Assembly (NCBI GenBank): GCA_028066595.1 | Contig: JALCBJ010000015.1 | Coordinates: 1 to 64,000 of the forward strand | From: Thermoanaerobaculia bacterium | GTDB lineage: Bacteria > Acidobacteriota > Thermoanaerobaculia > Multivoradales > J023 | Reading direction: 5' to 3' | DNA: 64,000 bases | Shown: piece after piece, positions 17,236 through 25,599 of the stretch | Layout: each line of letters opens with the position of its first letter | How positions within the stretch are numbered: position 1 is the stretch's first letter | Notes under the pieces: generated by a model | Database searches by the model: none | What the model was told of the DNA's origin: nothing | Seen by the model: the letters and a program-made list of their open reading frames with translations, nothing else | Program-made: the position numbers and the translations under genes

Positions 17236-18252
17236 ATGCAATCACAGCACTCCAGCAGTTTGTCCTCAGCCCGCACAGCACTCCGCCCGACCGTTCTTCT
17301 CGCCTTTGCAGCGATCTACCTCATCTGGGGCTCGACCTACCTCGTCATCCGCTTCGCCATCGAAACCATCCCGCCCTTCCTCATGGCCGGGATGCGGTTC
17401 CTCGTGGCCGGAGTATTGCTCTACGCCGTGCTGCGATGGAGCGGCGTCGCACGTCCTACCTGGGCGCAGTGGCGGTCCGCCGCATTCCTCGGCGTCCTGA
17501 TGATGTGTGGCGGCAACGGTCTCGTGACCTGGTCGGAACAGACGGTGCCATCGGCTTTGGCGGCGCTGATGGTGACGACGGTGCCATTGTGGATGGTGGC
17601 GTTGGACGCCCTGTTCTACGGAGGGCCGAAGCCAGGAGCGCGTGTCGTCGTGGGCCTTGGATTGGGCCTTCTCGGCGTCCTGGTACTGGTCGGGCCGTCG
17701 GAGGGTACGGTTCACCCGACGGGAGCTGCGGTGCTGCTACTCGCCACGTTCCTTTGGGCTCAAGGGTCCTTGCGCGGGCGCTCGGCCAAGCTGCCACGCT
17801 CACCGTGGATGACGGCTGCTCTCCAGATGGTGGGCGGTGGCTTGGTTCTTCTCTTGATGGCCACTTTGTTCGGAGAATGGCAGCGTTTCGATCCGGCCGC
17901 CGTCTCAGCGCGTTCTCTATGGGCCGTGGCCTACCTCGTCATCGCTGGCTCGATCGTAGCTCTGTCGGCCTATGTCTACCTGTTGCGCGAGACCGCCGCC
18001 GCGTCGGTCTCGACCTACGCCTTCGTCAACCCCGTGATCGCACTCTTCCTGGGTTGGTTGGTAGGGGAGCCGTTGAACGTTCGTTCCTTCCTCGGGGCAG
18101 CTCTCGTCATCAGCGCAGTGATCCTCATTCACTGGGCGAAGACCTCGGCGGCAAAGCGTGGATCGAGCCGGGGCGACTCTTCCGAGCCGTCGGCGGAGGA
18201 TACTGTCCGCGTCCGGGAACTGGCGCCCGCGGCCTGCCCGTCCGATCGGTGA
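17236..18252 (+). CDS. EamA-family (DMT superfamily) exporter, YedA-like
   Basis: A 338-residue inner-membrane drug/metabolite transporter with ten predicted membrane segments in two EamA repeats. The first repeat starts LLAFAAIYLIWGSTYLVIRFA (about 20-40) and contains MAGMRFLVAG. The second carries LLRETAAASVSTYAFVNPVIALFLGWLVGEPL, a signature of YedA/RhaT-like exporters. The likely role is efflux of a metabolite or amino acid. It is divergent from the MocR regulator and probably controlled by it. The last 35 residues are an unusual soluble tail rich in serine and charged residues. A strong terminator follows directly. Confidence 0.9.
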   Translation: MQSQHSSSLSSARTALRPTVLLAFAAIYLIWGSTYLVIRFAIETIPPFLMAGMRFLVAGVLLYAVLRWSGVARPTWAQWRSAAFLGVLMMCGGNGLVTWSEQTVPSALAALMVTTVPLWMVALDALFYGGPKPGARVVVGLGLGLLGVLVLVGPSEGTVHPTGAAVLLLATFLWAQGSLRGRSAKLPRSPWMTAALQMVGGGLVLLLMATLFGEWQRFDPAAVSARSLWAVAYLVIAGSIVALSAYVYLLRETAAASVSTYAFVNPVIALFLGWLVGEPLNVRSFLGAALVISAVILIHWAKTSAAKRGSSRGDSSEPSAEDTVRVRELAPAACPSDR

Positions 18253-18257
18253 GAAAG

Positions 18258-18290
18258 AAAGACCCGAGCCGTCCCACCGGCTCGGGTCTT
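18258..18290. terminator. Strong bidirectional intrinsic terminator
   Basis: GACCCGAGCCG at 18261-18271 pairs with CGGCTCGGGTC at 18278-18288 around a 6-base loop; two further A-T pairs extend the stem. AAAGAAA precedes it and TCTTCC follows, giving a tract on both strands. It sits between the convergent EamA gene (stop 18252) and the secreted-protein gene (stop 18311). Confidence 0.85.
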
Positions 18291-18310
18291 CCTGAGTGGG
18301 AGCTACGGAA

Positions 18311-20455
18311 CTAGTTGACGGTCACCGACCAGGCGGTCGTATTGCCCGACTCGAAACCATCGCTGAAGATGGAGTCGGCAACGTTGATCTGGAAGACGAC
18401 TGACTGACCGTCGGGATTGGTGATGGTCACGCCGACGACGTCCAGAGTGGCACCACTGGCGTCGAGATCGATCGTCAGCGAGGTCGGCGAGTTGAACACG
18501 ACGGAGTTGACCGTGGTGCCGGGGTCGTTCGTCGTGACCTCTAGCTCCTGCCGACAGCTCGGCATGCCCGTGCTGGGGGTCTGATAGAAGCCGGTGCCGG
18601 TGACGTCGACCAGAGTAGAGGCTCCGGAGATTGCTCCCGGAGCGGCGATGACGAACGTCGGAGCGGGAGCCAGGATTCGGCCGAGGGCGGAGCCCCAGTT
18701 GCCTCCCGTGGCTACCGCCGGAGTGTCCTGGTATTCCTGAATGACGTAGAAGGTCATGTCGTCACAAGGATCGACCGTGACTTGGGAGTAGTCACCCCAA
18801 CGCGTAGCGCGCGGATTGGTCTCGAAAGAATGACGCATGTTGCCCGTGTTCGTACCGCTGAGGTAGGCGGCAGGTTCGCTGAACCTGCCGAGCGGGTCGC
18901 TGGCCAAGCGCCCGGCCCACATGGCCGAAGGAGCCATGTCGGTCGTGTTGTTGCCGGTTGCGCCGACCACCGCGTGTCCCTGACCATTGACCGCGACACT
19001 GCCCATGTAGACGTGGGTCGGGTCATCGTTCAGAGCATTGACGCCGTCGAAGACGTTTCCGTCCTGGATCAATGTCTCGTTGTCGACATCGACCTCGAAG
19101 AAGACGACGGAATGGCGGTCACCCGTGGCAGGGAACAGCTCCAGGTCGCCGGACGGGCCGTCCACGGAGCTGGTCATGGCAGTCCACAAGCGACCATCGC
19201 GAACCATGTTGCCGCCCAGCGGTCGGAAACCGAGGGGATCGAGGCCCCACGAGGTGCCGGCTCCGGTGGGTGCCGGTACGCCGGGGTAGGGAACGCCGTT
19301 ACCGTAGCCGTCGTTCTTGTTGCTGACGGTGATGTCGAACCAGGTGAGGCTCGGGGTTCCGGGAGCGCCACCCGGATTCGCGATCTTGCCCAGTTTGAGG
19401 TTGGTATCCGAACCCGCATCGTGGGCCAAGATGTAGCCAGTGGTAGCGTTCGGGTCGAAGTTGTCGGTCGGCATAGGCGACCAGATCGGCACGCTGCCCA
19501 GCAATCCCGTGAACGCGGTCGTGATCGACGACGCGTCTCCGCCTCCACCCGGCAGCTGGTTCAGCGGGACCACGAAGACCGATGTGTTCGTGCCGCCGCC
19601 ATTTCCGCAGCCGCCAGGTGAACCGATGTCGAACATGTTGGCGCCGATGTAGATCGCGTTGACGTCGACTCCGAGCATCGGATAGTCGGCGAAGCAGTTG
19701 GTGTCCGGAGCTCCGCCGACGGTGTCGCGCGGGATGATGAAGTACTGCGTCCACACCGTGGCACCGTTCAACGTCGGGCCATTGGAAAGCGCGATGAGGA
19801 TGCGGTTGTTGGCGAGCGCTCCCCCGGCGATGTCGAAGGCGATCAGCACCCAACGGTCGTTGACGCGATCGAAGCGCACTCGCGGATCGCCACCGCCGTC
19901 GTCTGCGGGATCCACCGCAGCGACCCAGAAGTCGTTGTCTGCCACGTCGAGTCCCGCCGACGCACCGGTGGTCTTGTCGTGGATTCGGTAGGTATTGTTC
20001 TGAGCGGTGAAGAACTCTGTCGGTCCTACCGCACCCATGGTGTCGGGTGGTGTGCTGAAGAAGCCCGATACCCCGGAGGCGTCATTGAGGTCGATGCTCT
20101 CGACCGCCAGATCGACGGAGAACCCGACGCCGATCGCGCCGCCCTTCTGCTGCGCGGGACGCTCCCAGGCGTGGCCGACATCGACGGTCTTGTTGCCGCG
20201 GAGTTTGCGAAAGTCCTCCTTGTCGAACTCGCCGGAGGGCTCGGGCACCTCTCGCACGATGATTTTTCGGCCTTTCAGGGCCTTGGCTCGGCTGGCGTCC
20301 ACCAGATCCTGATGGACAGCCTGGAACGGTGAAAGCTGAGGCTCTTTTTCTTCAGCCGCAACGGCGGACGACGCCGGCCAGAAAAGCGACACGAGGGCCA
20401 GAGCGTAGGCGATCCGAGACGCTCGGCTGCGAGCGTAGTTCGTTCTACATTGCAT
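18311..20455 (-). CDS. Large secreted protein with C-terminal DGFESG motif
   Basis: A 714-residue exported protein of unknown function. The start at 20455 gives a clear signal peptide (IAYALALVSLFWPASSAVAA) and a GGAG ribosome site; the open frame continues 54 codons further but without coding character. The mature protein is rich in Gly, Asp, Asn and Thr and looks like a beta-propeller or repeat-type surface protein, with phrases such as FFSTPPDTMGAVGPTEFFTAQN and RVRFDRVNDRWVLIAFDIA. It ends in an Ig-like domain and the tail IFSDGFESGNTTAWSVTVN. Tails of the form F-x-D-G-F-E-S-G-x-T-x-x-W recur on exported proteins of some bacteria and probably act in sorting or anchoring. Transcribed alone. 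Confidence 0.8.
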   Translation of the reverse strand: MQCRTNYARSRASRIAYALALVSLFWPASSAVAAEEKEPQLSPFQAVHQDLVDASRAKALKGRKIIVREVPEPSGEFDKEDFRKLRGNKTVDVGHAWERPAQQKGGAIGVGFSVDLAVESIDLNDASGVSGFFSTPPDTMGAVGPTEFFTAQNNTYRIHDKTTGASAGLDVADNDFWVAAVDPADDGGGDPRVRFDRVNDRWVLIAFDIAGGALANNRILIALSNGPTLNGATVWTQYFIIPRDTVGGAPDTNCFADYPMLGVDVNAIYIGANMFDIGSPGGCGNGGGTNTSVFVVPLNQLPGGGGDASSITTAFTGLLGSVPIWSPMPTDNFDPNATTGYILAHDAGSDTNLKLGKIANPGGAPGTPSLTWFDITVSNKNDGYGNGVPYPGVPAPTGAGTSWGLDPLGFRPLGGNMVRDGRLWTAMTSSVDGPSGDLELFPATGDRHSVVFFEVDVDNETLIQDGNVFDGVNALNDDPTHVYMGSVAVNGQGHAVVGATGNNTTDMAPSAMWAGRLASDPLGRFSEPAAYLSGTNTGNMRHSFETNPRATRWGDYSQVTVDPCDDMTFYVIQEYQDTPAVATGGNWGSALGRILAPAPTFVIAAPGAISGASTLVDVTGTGFYQTPSTGMPSCRQELEVTTNDPGTTVNSVVFNSPTSLTIDLDASGATLDVVGVTITNPDGQSVVFQINVADSIFSDGFESGNTTAWSVTVN

Positions 20456-20768
20456 GGAGTCTCCAAGAGCTTGGTTGAATAGGGACCGACGAGGATTCCT
20501 GCGGTAGAGGCTCCTCCTCGGGAGCAGTAGCGCGGCCGCAGGCGCGGGTTGATCAGAGCATCCAACCGGATCCGAAGATTCGTGGTTCTGGCACAGCGCG
20601 CCGGCGAGCTTTCGCAACGCTATATCGAATAGAGACGACGCCAGCGGGGGCCGCGAGGGGCACGGATAGGTGGACGGGACTGAGCAAACAGCGCCGGAGA
20701 GCGCGGAGTATGTACGCGTTACGTTATCGCAATTCGAACGGCTCGAGCCTCGAGGCCCCGAGCCTCCG
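20456..20768. other. 313-nt gap between secreted-protein and glycosyltransferase genes
   Basis: Contains the ribosome site and presumably the promoter of the secreted-protein gene at the left, and a terminator-like hairpin at the right, annotated separately. No credible gene on either strand. Confidence 0.6.
20740..20764 (-). terminator. Nested hairpin after the glycosyltransferase gene
   Basis: GGCTCG at 20740-20745 pairs with CGAGCC at 20759-20764, and the space between them contains the self-complementary GCCTCGAGGC. It begins 4 nt past the stop codon of the glycosyltransferase gene on the minus strand and is followed by GTTCGAATT, without a long T-run. Confidence 0.4.
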
Positions 20769-21476
20769 TCAAAACGGCCTGCCGGGAACGCTGTAGCGGA
20801 AGACGGTCGACAGGATCTTGTAGCCGGCCAGGATGGTTCCTTTGAACGTGCCCGTGATCTTCGACACGCCGACGCGTTTGCGGTAAGAGACCGGTACTTC
20901 CATGACTCGGAGTCCGTGTCGGAGGGCTTTCACCTGCATCTCGGCGGTCCAGCCGAAGTCAGGGTCGCGCATTTGTAAGCGCTCCAGTGCGGTCCACGCA
21001 ATGGCTCGAAACGGACCTAGATCGGTGTAGCGGTGACGGTACAGCAGCCGGATGAGCCCACAGGCGACCAGGTTGCCCATGCGGGCCTGAGGTAACAGGG
21101 CCCCGCGTTCGCGGCGGCCGAGTACCCGTGAGCCGATCACGAGATCGGCCTCGTCTTGCAGGATCGGACGGACGACGTCGGGCAACTCCTCGGGATGATC
21201 GGAGAAGTCGGCATCCAGAAAGACCACGACGTCGGGCGAACCGGACCGACGCAGATGATCGAGTCCTGCAAGGCATGCACTGCCGTAGCCCTGTCGTACT
21301 GCGGCGACGACCTCGGCATTTCCAGCGCGGGCGACCTCGGCAGTGCGATCCACGGAATTGTTGTCGGCCACGACGACCCGTCGCACGAAATCCCTCGGAA
21401 TCGCGGCCAGGACCAACGGTAGGGAAGCCTCCTCGTTGTAAGCCGGGATGACGACGTCGATGGATGGCTGGGGCAT
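20769..21476 (-). CDS. Family 2 glycosyltransferase (DPM1-like)
   Basis: A 235-residue GT-A-fold glycosyltransferase. DVVIPAYNEEASLPLVLAAIP at the N-terminus is the nucleotide-binding strand, and DADFSDHPEELP carries the metal-binding acidic motif. YTDLGPFRAI and DPDFGWTAEMQVKAL are typical of the polyprenyl-phosphate glycosyltransferase (DPM1-like) branch. No C-terminal membrane segments are present. The likely role is transfer of a sugar to a lipid carrier or glycan on the cytoplasmic side; donor and acceptor are unknown. It is divergent from the small membrane protein gene at 21645. Confidence 0.9.
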   Translation of the reverse strand: MPQPSIDVVIPAYNEEASLPLVLAAIPRDFVRRVVVADNNSVDRTAEVARAGNAEVVAAVRQGYGSACLAGLDHLRRSGSPDVVVFLDADFSDHPEELPDVVRPILQDEADLVIGSRVLGRRERGALLPQARMGNLVACGLIRLLYRHRYTDLGPFRAIAWTALERLQMRDPDFGWTAEMQVKALRHGLRVMEVPVSYRKRVGVSKITGTFKGTILAGYKILSTVFRYSVPGRPF

Positions 21477-21644
21477 GGCGTGCTTACGGACGTCGTGGAC
21501 TCTGGGTTCGGTCGGCAGACGGTGGGCAGTGAATCCTGAGTGAGGTTGGTGGAACCGCGGAGCCGGAGGATATAGTGCCGGTGGATCACCGTCCGCAGTC
21601 GAAACCGTCGAGTGGAGCTCGACTCACTAGCCCTGGAGGTCGTC

Positions 21645-21815
21645 ATGAAGCTCTCCGCGCCCACGAAGCCTGTCTTCATCGTTTCCCTGGTCTTTGCAGT
21701 GCTGGGTCTGCTCGGTTTCTTCGGAGTCGTGGCACCAGTGGCGGCGCACTCGTTTTGGCTGATGACCATCGCCTACGTGGTGCTGGCCGTCGCCTGCGCT
21801 CTCAAGGGGCTGTAG
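21645..21815 (+). CDS. Conserved small membrane protein (56 residues)
   Basis: A 56-residue protein with two hydrophobic segments, VFIVSLVFAVLGLLGFFGVV and SFWLMTIAYVVLAVACALKGL, joined by a short turn. The ATG at 21645 (MKLSAPTKPVF) has GGAGG five to six bases upstream; the longer open frame from 21612 adds non-homologous residues. Small proteins of this pattern (MKLSAPT..., ending in a LKGL-like tail) occur in several bacterial phyla with no assigned function. Probably an inner-membrane protein. Confidence 0.72.
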   Translation: MKLSAPTKPVFIVSLVFAVLGLLGFFGVVAPVAAHSFWLMTIAYVVLAVACALKGL

Positions 21816-21917
21816 CGCGGCTGTCGATGGAGTCCGAACAGGACGCCTCGGGCTGTGCGGTGGTACTCTTCGCCTCCGCGTGATCGCCCGAACCTCGTCC
21901 CGATCGTCGACTCCTCC

Positions 21918-22445
21918 ATGCCTGCCCTTCCGTTTCGAGATCAGAGTCCTCGCTGCGGCGAGCGTGTCTGGCTGGCGCCGTCCGCGGTCGTCACGGGAAA
22001 CGTGACGCTCGGAGATGACGTTTCGTTCTGGTTCCACACCGTCGCTCGGGGTGACGTGCATTGGATCCGCATCGGTGATGCCACGAATGTGCAGGATGGC
22101 TCGGTGCTCCACGTTTCCCACGGTACCCATCCGCTCGAGGTAGGGCGTGGCGTGGTCATCGGCCACTCCGCCGTTATCCACGGATGTACGATCCGAGATG
22201 GCGCACTCATAGGCATCGGTGCTCGCGTGCTCGACGGAGCGGTTATCGGTGAGCAGGCCCAGGTGGCAGCCGGTGCCGTGGTGCCACCAGGCATGGAGGT
22301 ACCACCCGCTACGCTCGCTATGGGCATTCCAGCTCGGGTGCGGCGCGAGCTCAGCGACGAAGAGCGCGTCAACATCGCGGCGATCCGAGACCGTTACGTC
22401 TCGCTGAAGGAGGAGTATCGTCGCGTTTCTGGCGACGGCTTCTGA
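21918..22445 (+). CDS. Gamma-carbonic-anhydrase-like protein (YrdA/PaaY family)
   Basis: A 175-residue left-handed beta-helix protein of the gamma-class carbonic anhydrase superfamily. The metal-ligand histidines are visible: ARGDVHWIRIGDATNVQDGSVLH, VVIGHSAVIHGCTI. The hexapeptide repeats run from about residue 20 to 140, followed by a C-terminal helix. Trimeric zinc or iron proteins of this kind may hydrate CO2 or have an unknown role; activity varies in the family. The ATG at 21918 (MPALPFRDQ) fits homology, though no clear ribosome site precedes it. It ends 41 nt before aspS. Confidence 0.87.
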   Translation: MPALPFRDQSPRCGERVWLAPSAVVTGNVTLGDDVSFWFHTVARGDVHWIRIGDATNVQDGSVLHVSHGTHPLEVGRGVVIGHSAVIHGCTIRDGALIGIGARVLDGAVIGEQAQVAAGAVVPPGMEVPPATLAMGIPARVRRELSDEERVNIAAIRDRYVSLKEEYRRVSGDGF

Positions 22446-22486
22446 CCCCTTCTCGGCCACCCCATCCAGTTCTTCCAGGAGTTCCC

Positions 22487-24325
22487 ATGTCCGTGTATTC
22501 CGATTCGTCCTCCCAGCTCGAACGTCGTCCTGCCGGCACCTTGCGCGCAGACGATACGGGTCGGCGGGTCTTGCTGCGTGCTTGGGTGCATCGCCGCCGC
22601 GACCTAGGTGGTCTGCTGTTCCTAGATCTGCGCGACCGATCAGGCATCGCCCAAGCGGTGGTGTATCCGGAGGACGCCGCCGAGGTCTACGAGACGCTCG
22701 AGGCGGTTCGCCCCGAGTGGGTCGTGGAGGTCGAGGGCGAGGTGGTGGAGCGCGAGAGCAAGAATCCAGACCTGGCCACGGGATTCGTCGAGGTACGCGT
22801 CGAGCGTGCGCAGGTGCTCGCTGTTTCCGACACACCTCCGATCCAGGTGGAGGGCCAGGTCGACGCCGCGGAGGAGCTGCGCCTCAAGCATCGCTATCTC
22901 GAGTTGCGTCGGCCCGAGCTGCAGGAGAACTTCTTGCTCCGCGACAAAGTCACGTTGGCGGTACGCAACTACCTGCACGAGAACGGTTTCGTCGATCTCG
23001 AGACGCCGATCCTCACTCGCTCGACACCCGAAGGAGCGCGCGACTACCTGGTGCCGAGCCGCGTCCATCGGGGCCAGTTCTACGCCTTGCCGCAGTCGCC
23101 TCAGATCTTCAAGCAGATCCTGATGGTCGCGGGCTTCGAGCGCTACTACCAGATCGCCCGCTGCTTTCGCGACGAGGACCTGCGGGCGGAGCGTCAGCCC
23201 GAGTTCACCCAGATCGACCTCGAGATGTCGTTCGTTTCGGAGCAGGACGTGCAGAGCTTGACCGAAGGGCTTCTGGCAGCGGTCATGCCCCTCGCGGGAA
23301 TCGACGTCGAGCTGCCGTTGCCGCGCATGACATGGCGCGACGCGATGGCCCGCTATGGCTCTGACAAGCCCGATCTGCGCTTCGGCTGTGAGATCGTCGA
23401 TCTATCGGAGATCCTGGGGTCGTCTGGCTTCCGAGGCTTCCAGGCGGCGGTGGGCTCGGGAGGCGTGATCCGTGGTTTTGCCGTACCCGCGGCCACGGCT
23501 GCTGGCCCCACCGGTGCCAGTCGGGCCAGCAGGAAGCAGGTGGACGGCTGGGTGGAAGTGGCCCGCCGCTACGGCGCGGCCGGCGCTTTGACTCTCCGCC
23601 ATCGCGATGGCGAGTTGCAATTTCAGGTCAAGAATACGCTCACGGAACACGACATGCGGGCGGCTGCCGACGCCTTGGGCCTGGAGGAGGACGGCCTGGC
23701 GCTGATCGTCGCTGGCGACCCGATGACCACTGCCAAGGCGCTGGGTGCGCTGCGTCTGCAACTAGCCGAGGACTTTGGGCTGATTCCCGAGGATCGCCAC
23801 GCCTTTCTCTGGGTGACGGAGTTCCCGCTGGTGGAGTGGGACGAGGAGGAGGGGCGTTGGTTCGCCATGAACCATCCCTTCACGGCTCCCGATCCGCGAG
23901 ACCTCGACCTCCTGGACACCGCTCCTCAGGAGGTTCGTTCCCGGGGCTACGACGTGATCATGGACGGCGTCGAGCTCGGCGGTGGCTCGATCCGCATCCA
24001 CACCCCGGATCTCCAACAACGCGCCTTCGAGCTGCTGGGAATCGACGCGGAGGAAGCCCGCTCTCGTTTCGGTTTTCTTCTCGATGCGCTGCGCTACGGC
24101 GCGCCGCCCCATGGTGGAATCGCCTTGGGTCTCGATCGGATGATCATGCTCATGGCGGGCACGCCCTCGATCCGCGACGTGATTCTCTTTCCCAAGACGG
24201 CCCGAGCTACCTGTTTGATGACCGAGGCTCCGTCGCCGGTGGAGGCGAAGCAGCTGGAGGAGCTGGGATTGCAGGTCGTTTCGCGGGACGAGTCTCCGGC
24301 CGACGGCTCGTCCGACGAGGGTTGA
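22487..24325 (+). CDS. aspS: Aspartyl-tRNA synthetase, bacterial type
   Basis: Class II synthetase of 612 residues, normal for the bacterial type with the inserted GAD domain. The N-terminal OB-fold anticodon-binding domain reads RRVLLRAWVHRRRDLGGLLFLDLRDRSG. Catalytic motif 2 is YYQIARCFRDEDLRAERQPEFTQ and motif 3 is GIALGLDRMIMLMAGTPSIRDV. It charges tRNA-Asp with aspartate. Whether it also charges tRNA-Asn cannot be told here because no gatCAB or asnS gene is in the window. It is followed after 3 nt by aroB, which it probably co-transcribes. Confidence 0.97.
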   Translation: MSVYSDSSSQLERRPAGTLRADDTGRRVLLRAWVHRRRDLGGLLFLDLRDRSGIAQAVVYPEDAAEVYETLEAVRPEWVVEVEGEVVERESKNPDLATGFVEVRVERAQVLAVSDTPPIQVEGQVDAAEELRLKHRYLELRRPELQENFLLRDKVTLAVRNYLHENGFVDLETPILTRSTPEGARDYLVPSRVHRGQFYALPQSPQIFKQILMVAGFERYYQIARCFRDEDLRAERQPEFTQIDLEMSFVSEQDVQSLTEGLLAAVMPLAGIDVELPLPRMTWRDAMARYGSDKPDLRFGCEIVDLSEILGSSGFRGFQAAVGSGGVIRGFAVPAATAAGPTGASRASRKQVDGWVEVARRYGAAGALTLRHRDGELQFQVKNTLTEHDMRAAADALGLEEDGLALIVAGDPMTTAKALGALRLQLAEDFGLIPEDRHAFLWVTEFPLVEWDEEEGRWFAMNHPFTAPDPRDLDLLDTAPQEVRSRGYDVIMDGVELGGGSIRIHTPDLQQRAFELLGIDAEEARSRFGFLLDALRYGAPPHGGIALGLDRMIMLMAGTPSIRDVILFPKTARATCLMTEAPSPVEAKQLEELGLQVVSRDESPADGSSDEG

Positions 24326-24328
24326 CGC

Positions 24329-25471
24329 TTGGTTCAGTCGGTCGAGCGATTCGAATTGAGAGCTGCCGGTGGTGCCCAGACGGTGCTGCTGTACGGGGAC
24401 GGTGCACTCGACGTCGCCCTGGACGAGATATGCCCGTGGCTGAAGGGTCGCACTGCGTTCTTCCTTTCCTCCGAGCCGATCCTCGGTCACCAGGGGGATC
24501 GCCTTCGCGAGTTGCGGAGCGCCGCCGGCCGCGACGTGTCTTTGCGGGCGGTGGACGGCGAGGCGGCCAAAGACGGCCTCGGCCCAGCGGCAGCCCTGTG
24601 GCAAGAGATGATCGCCTCGGGAGGCAAACGGGACTCGCGATTGGTGACGTTCGGTGGCGGCTCGATCGGTGACCTCGGCGGATTCCTGGCGGCTTGTTTC
24701 CTGCGCGGCATCGAATACATACAGATTCCCACGACGCTGCTGGCACAGGTGGACGCGGCGATCGGCGGCAAGACGGCCGTGGACGTCGGCGGCAAGAACA
24801 CGGTCGGCGCCTTCCACCACCCGCGTTGGGTCGTCGGCGACAGCCGTGTCCTCGCGACTCTGCCTGCGGGGGAGTTGCGAGCCGGGCTGGTGGAATCGGT
24901 GAAGATGGCGGCGCTCCTCGATACCGACCTGTTTCGACGGTTCGAACGTGATCTGGATCGTCTGCTGGCCGCCGATCCCGGCGTGCTAGGACCGGTGGTG
25001 GCGGCTTCGGCACGGGCCAAGGTGCAAGTGGTTTCCCAGGATCCCAAAGAAAAGGGGTTGCGGCGGGTCCTCAACTTCGGCCATACGTTCGCTCACGCCC
25101 TCGAAAAGCAGCTCGACTATCGCCACTTGCGCCACGGCGAAGCGGTGGCCTACGGACTGCTCTTCGTGGTCCGACTGGCGCGCGAGCTGAACTTTCTAGA
25201 GGACGACCTGGATCGACGCCTTCGTCGGTTGCTGATCCGGTTCGATCTCCCCGAGCTGCCGATGAGGGAATTGCGCGCGGGCAGCGACCGCGATGTGACT
25301 GAGCAACTCGTGGCATGGATGCAGCGCGACAAGAAGGCGACGGAGGAGGGAATCCGATGGTGCATGCCCCGCGGCCTCGGCTCGTTCGACCTCGACGTCG
25401 TAGCCCCACTCGACCGGGTGGGCGATCTGATCCGCCGATTCTTGGCGGATCCATGGGCCGAGCCGGTCTGA
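24329..25471 (+). CDS. aroB: 3-dehydroquinate synthase
   Basis: Second enzyme of the shikimate pathway: DAHP to 3-dehydroquinate, NAD- and Zn-dependent, about 380 residues. Motifs: TFGGGSIGDLGGFLAACFLRGI, QIPTTLLAQVDAAIGGKTAVD, the metal ligand Glu in GLVESVKM, and His in LNFGHTFAHALE and LRHGEAVAYG. The start is a TTG at 24329, 3 nt after the aspS stop, with GAGGG upstream; there is no in-frame ATG before the conserved part, which makes the TTG likely. Confidence 0.94.
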   Translation: MVQSVERFELRAAGGAQTVLLYGDGALDVALDEICPWLKGRTAFFLSSEPILGHQGDRLRELRSAAGRDVSLRAVDGEAAKDGLGPAAALWQEMIASGGKRDSRLVTFGGGSIGDLGGFLAACFLRGIEYIQIPTTLLAQVDAAIGGKTAVDVGGKNTVGAFHHPRWVVGDSRVLATLPAGELRAGLVESVKMAALLDTDLFRRFERDLDRLLAADPGVLGPVVAASARAKVQVVSQDPKEKGLRRVLNFGHTFAHALEKQLDYRHLRHGEAVAYGLLFVVRLARELNFLEDDLDRRLRRLLIRFDLPELPMRELRAGSDRDVTEQLVAWMQRDKKATEEGIRWCMPRGLGSFDLDVVAPLDRVGDLIRRFLADPWAEPV

Positions 25472-25599
25472 CGGCTCGTTCGTAGCCGGTCGTCTATACT
25501 TGGCGTTTTCCGGCCGGTACGCCGTCCGCTTGATGCGAGATCCCAACGTGCAGTTTGCCTCGAGGTACAGATACCGCGACGTGATGGACGTCTGATCCG

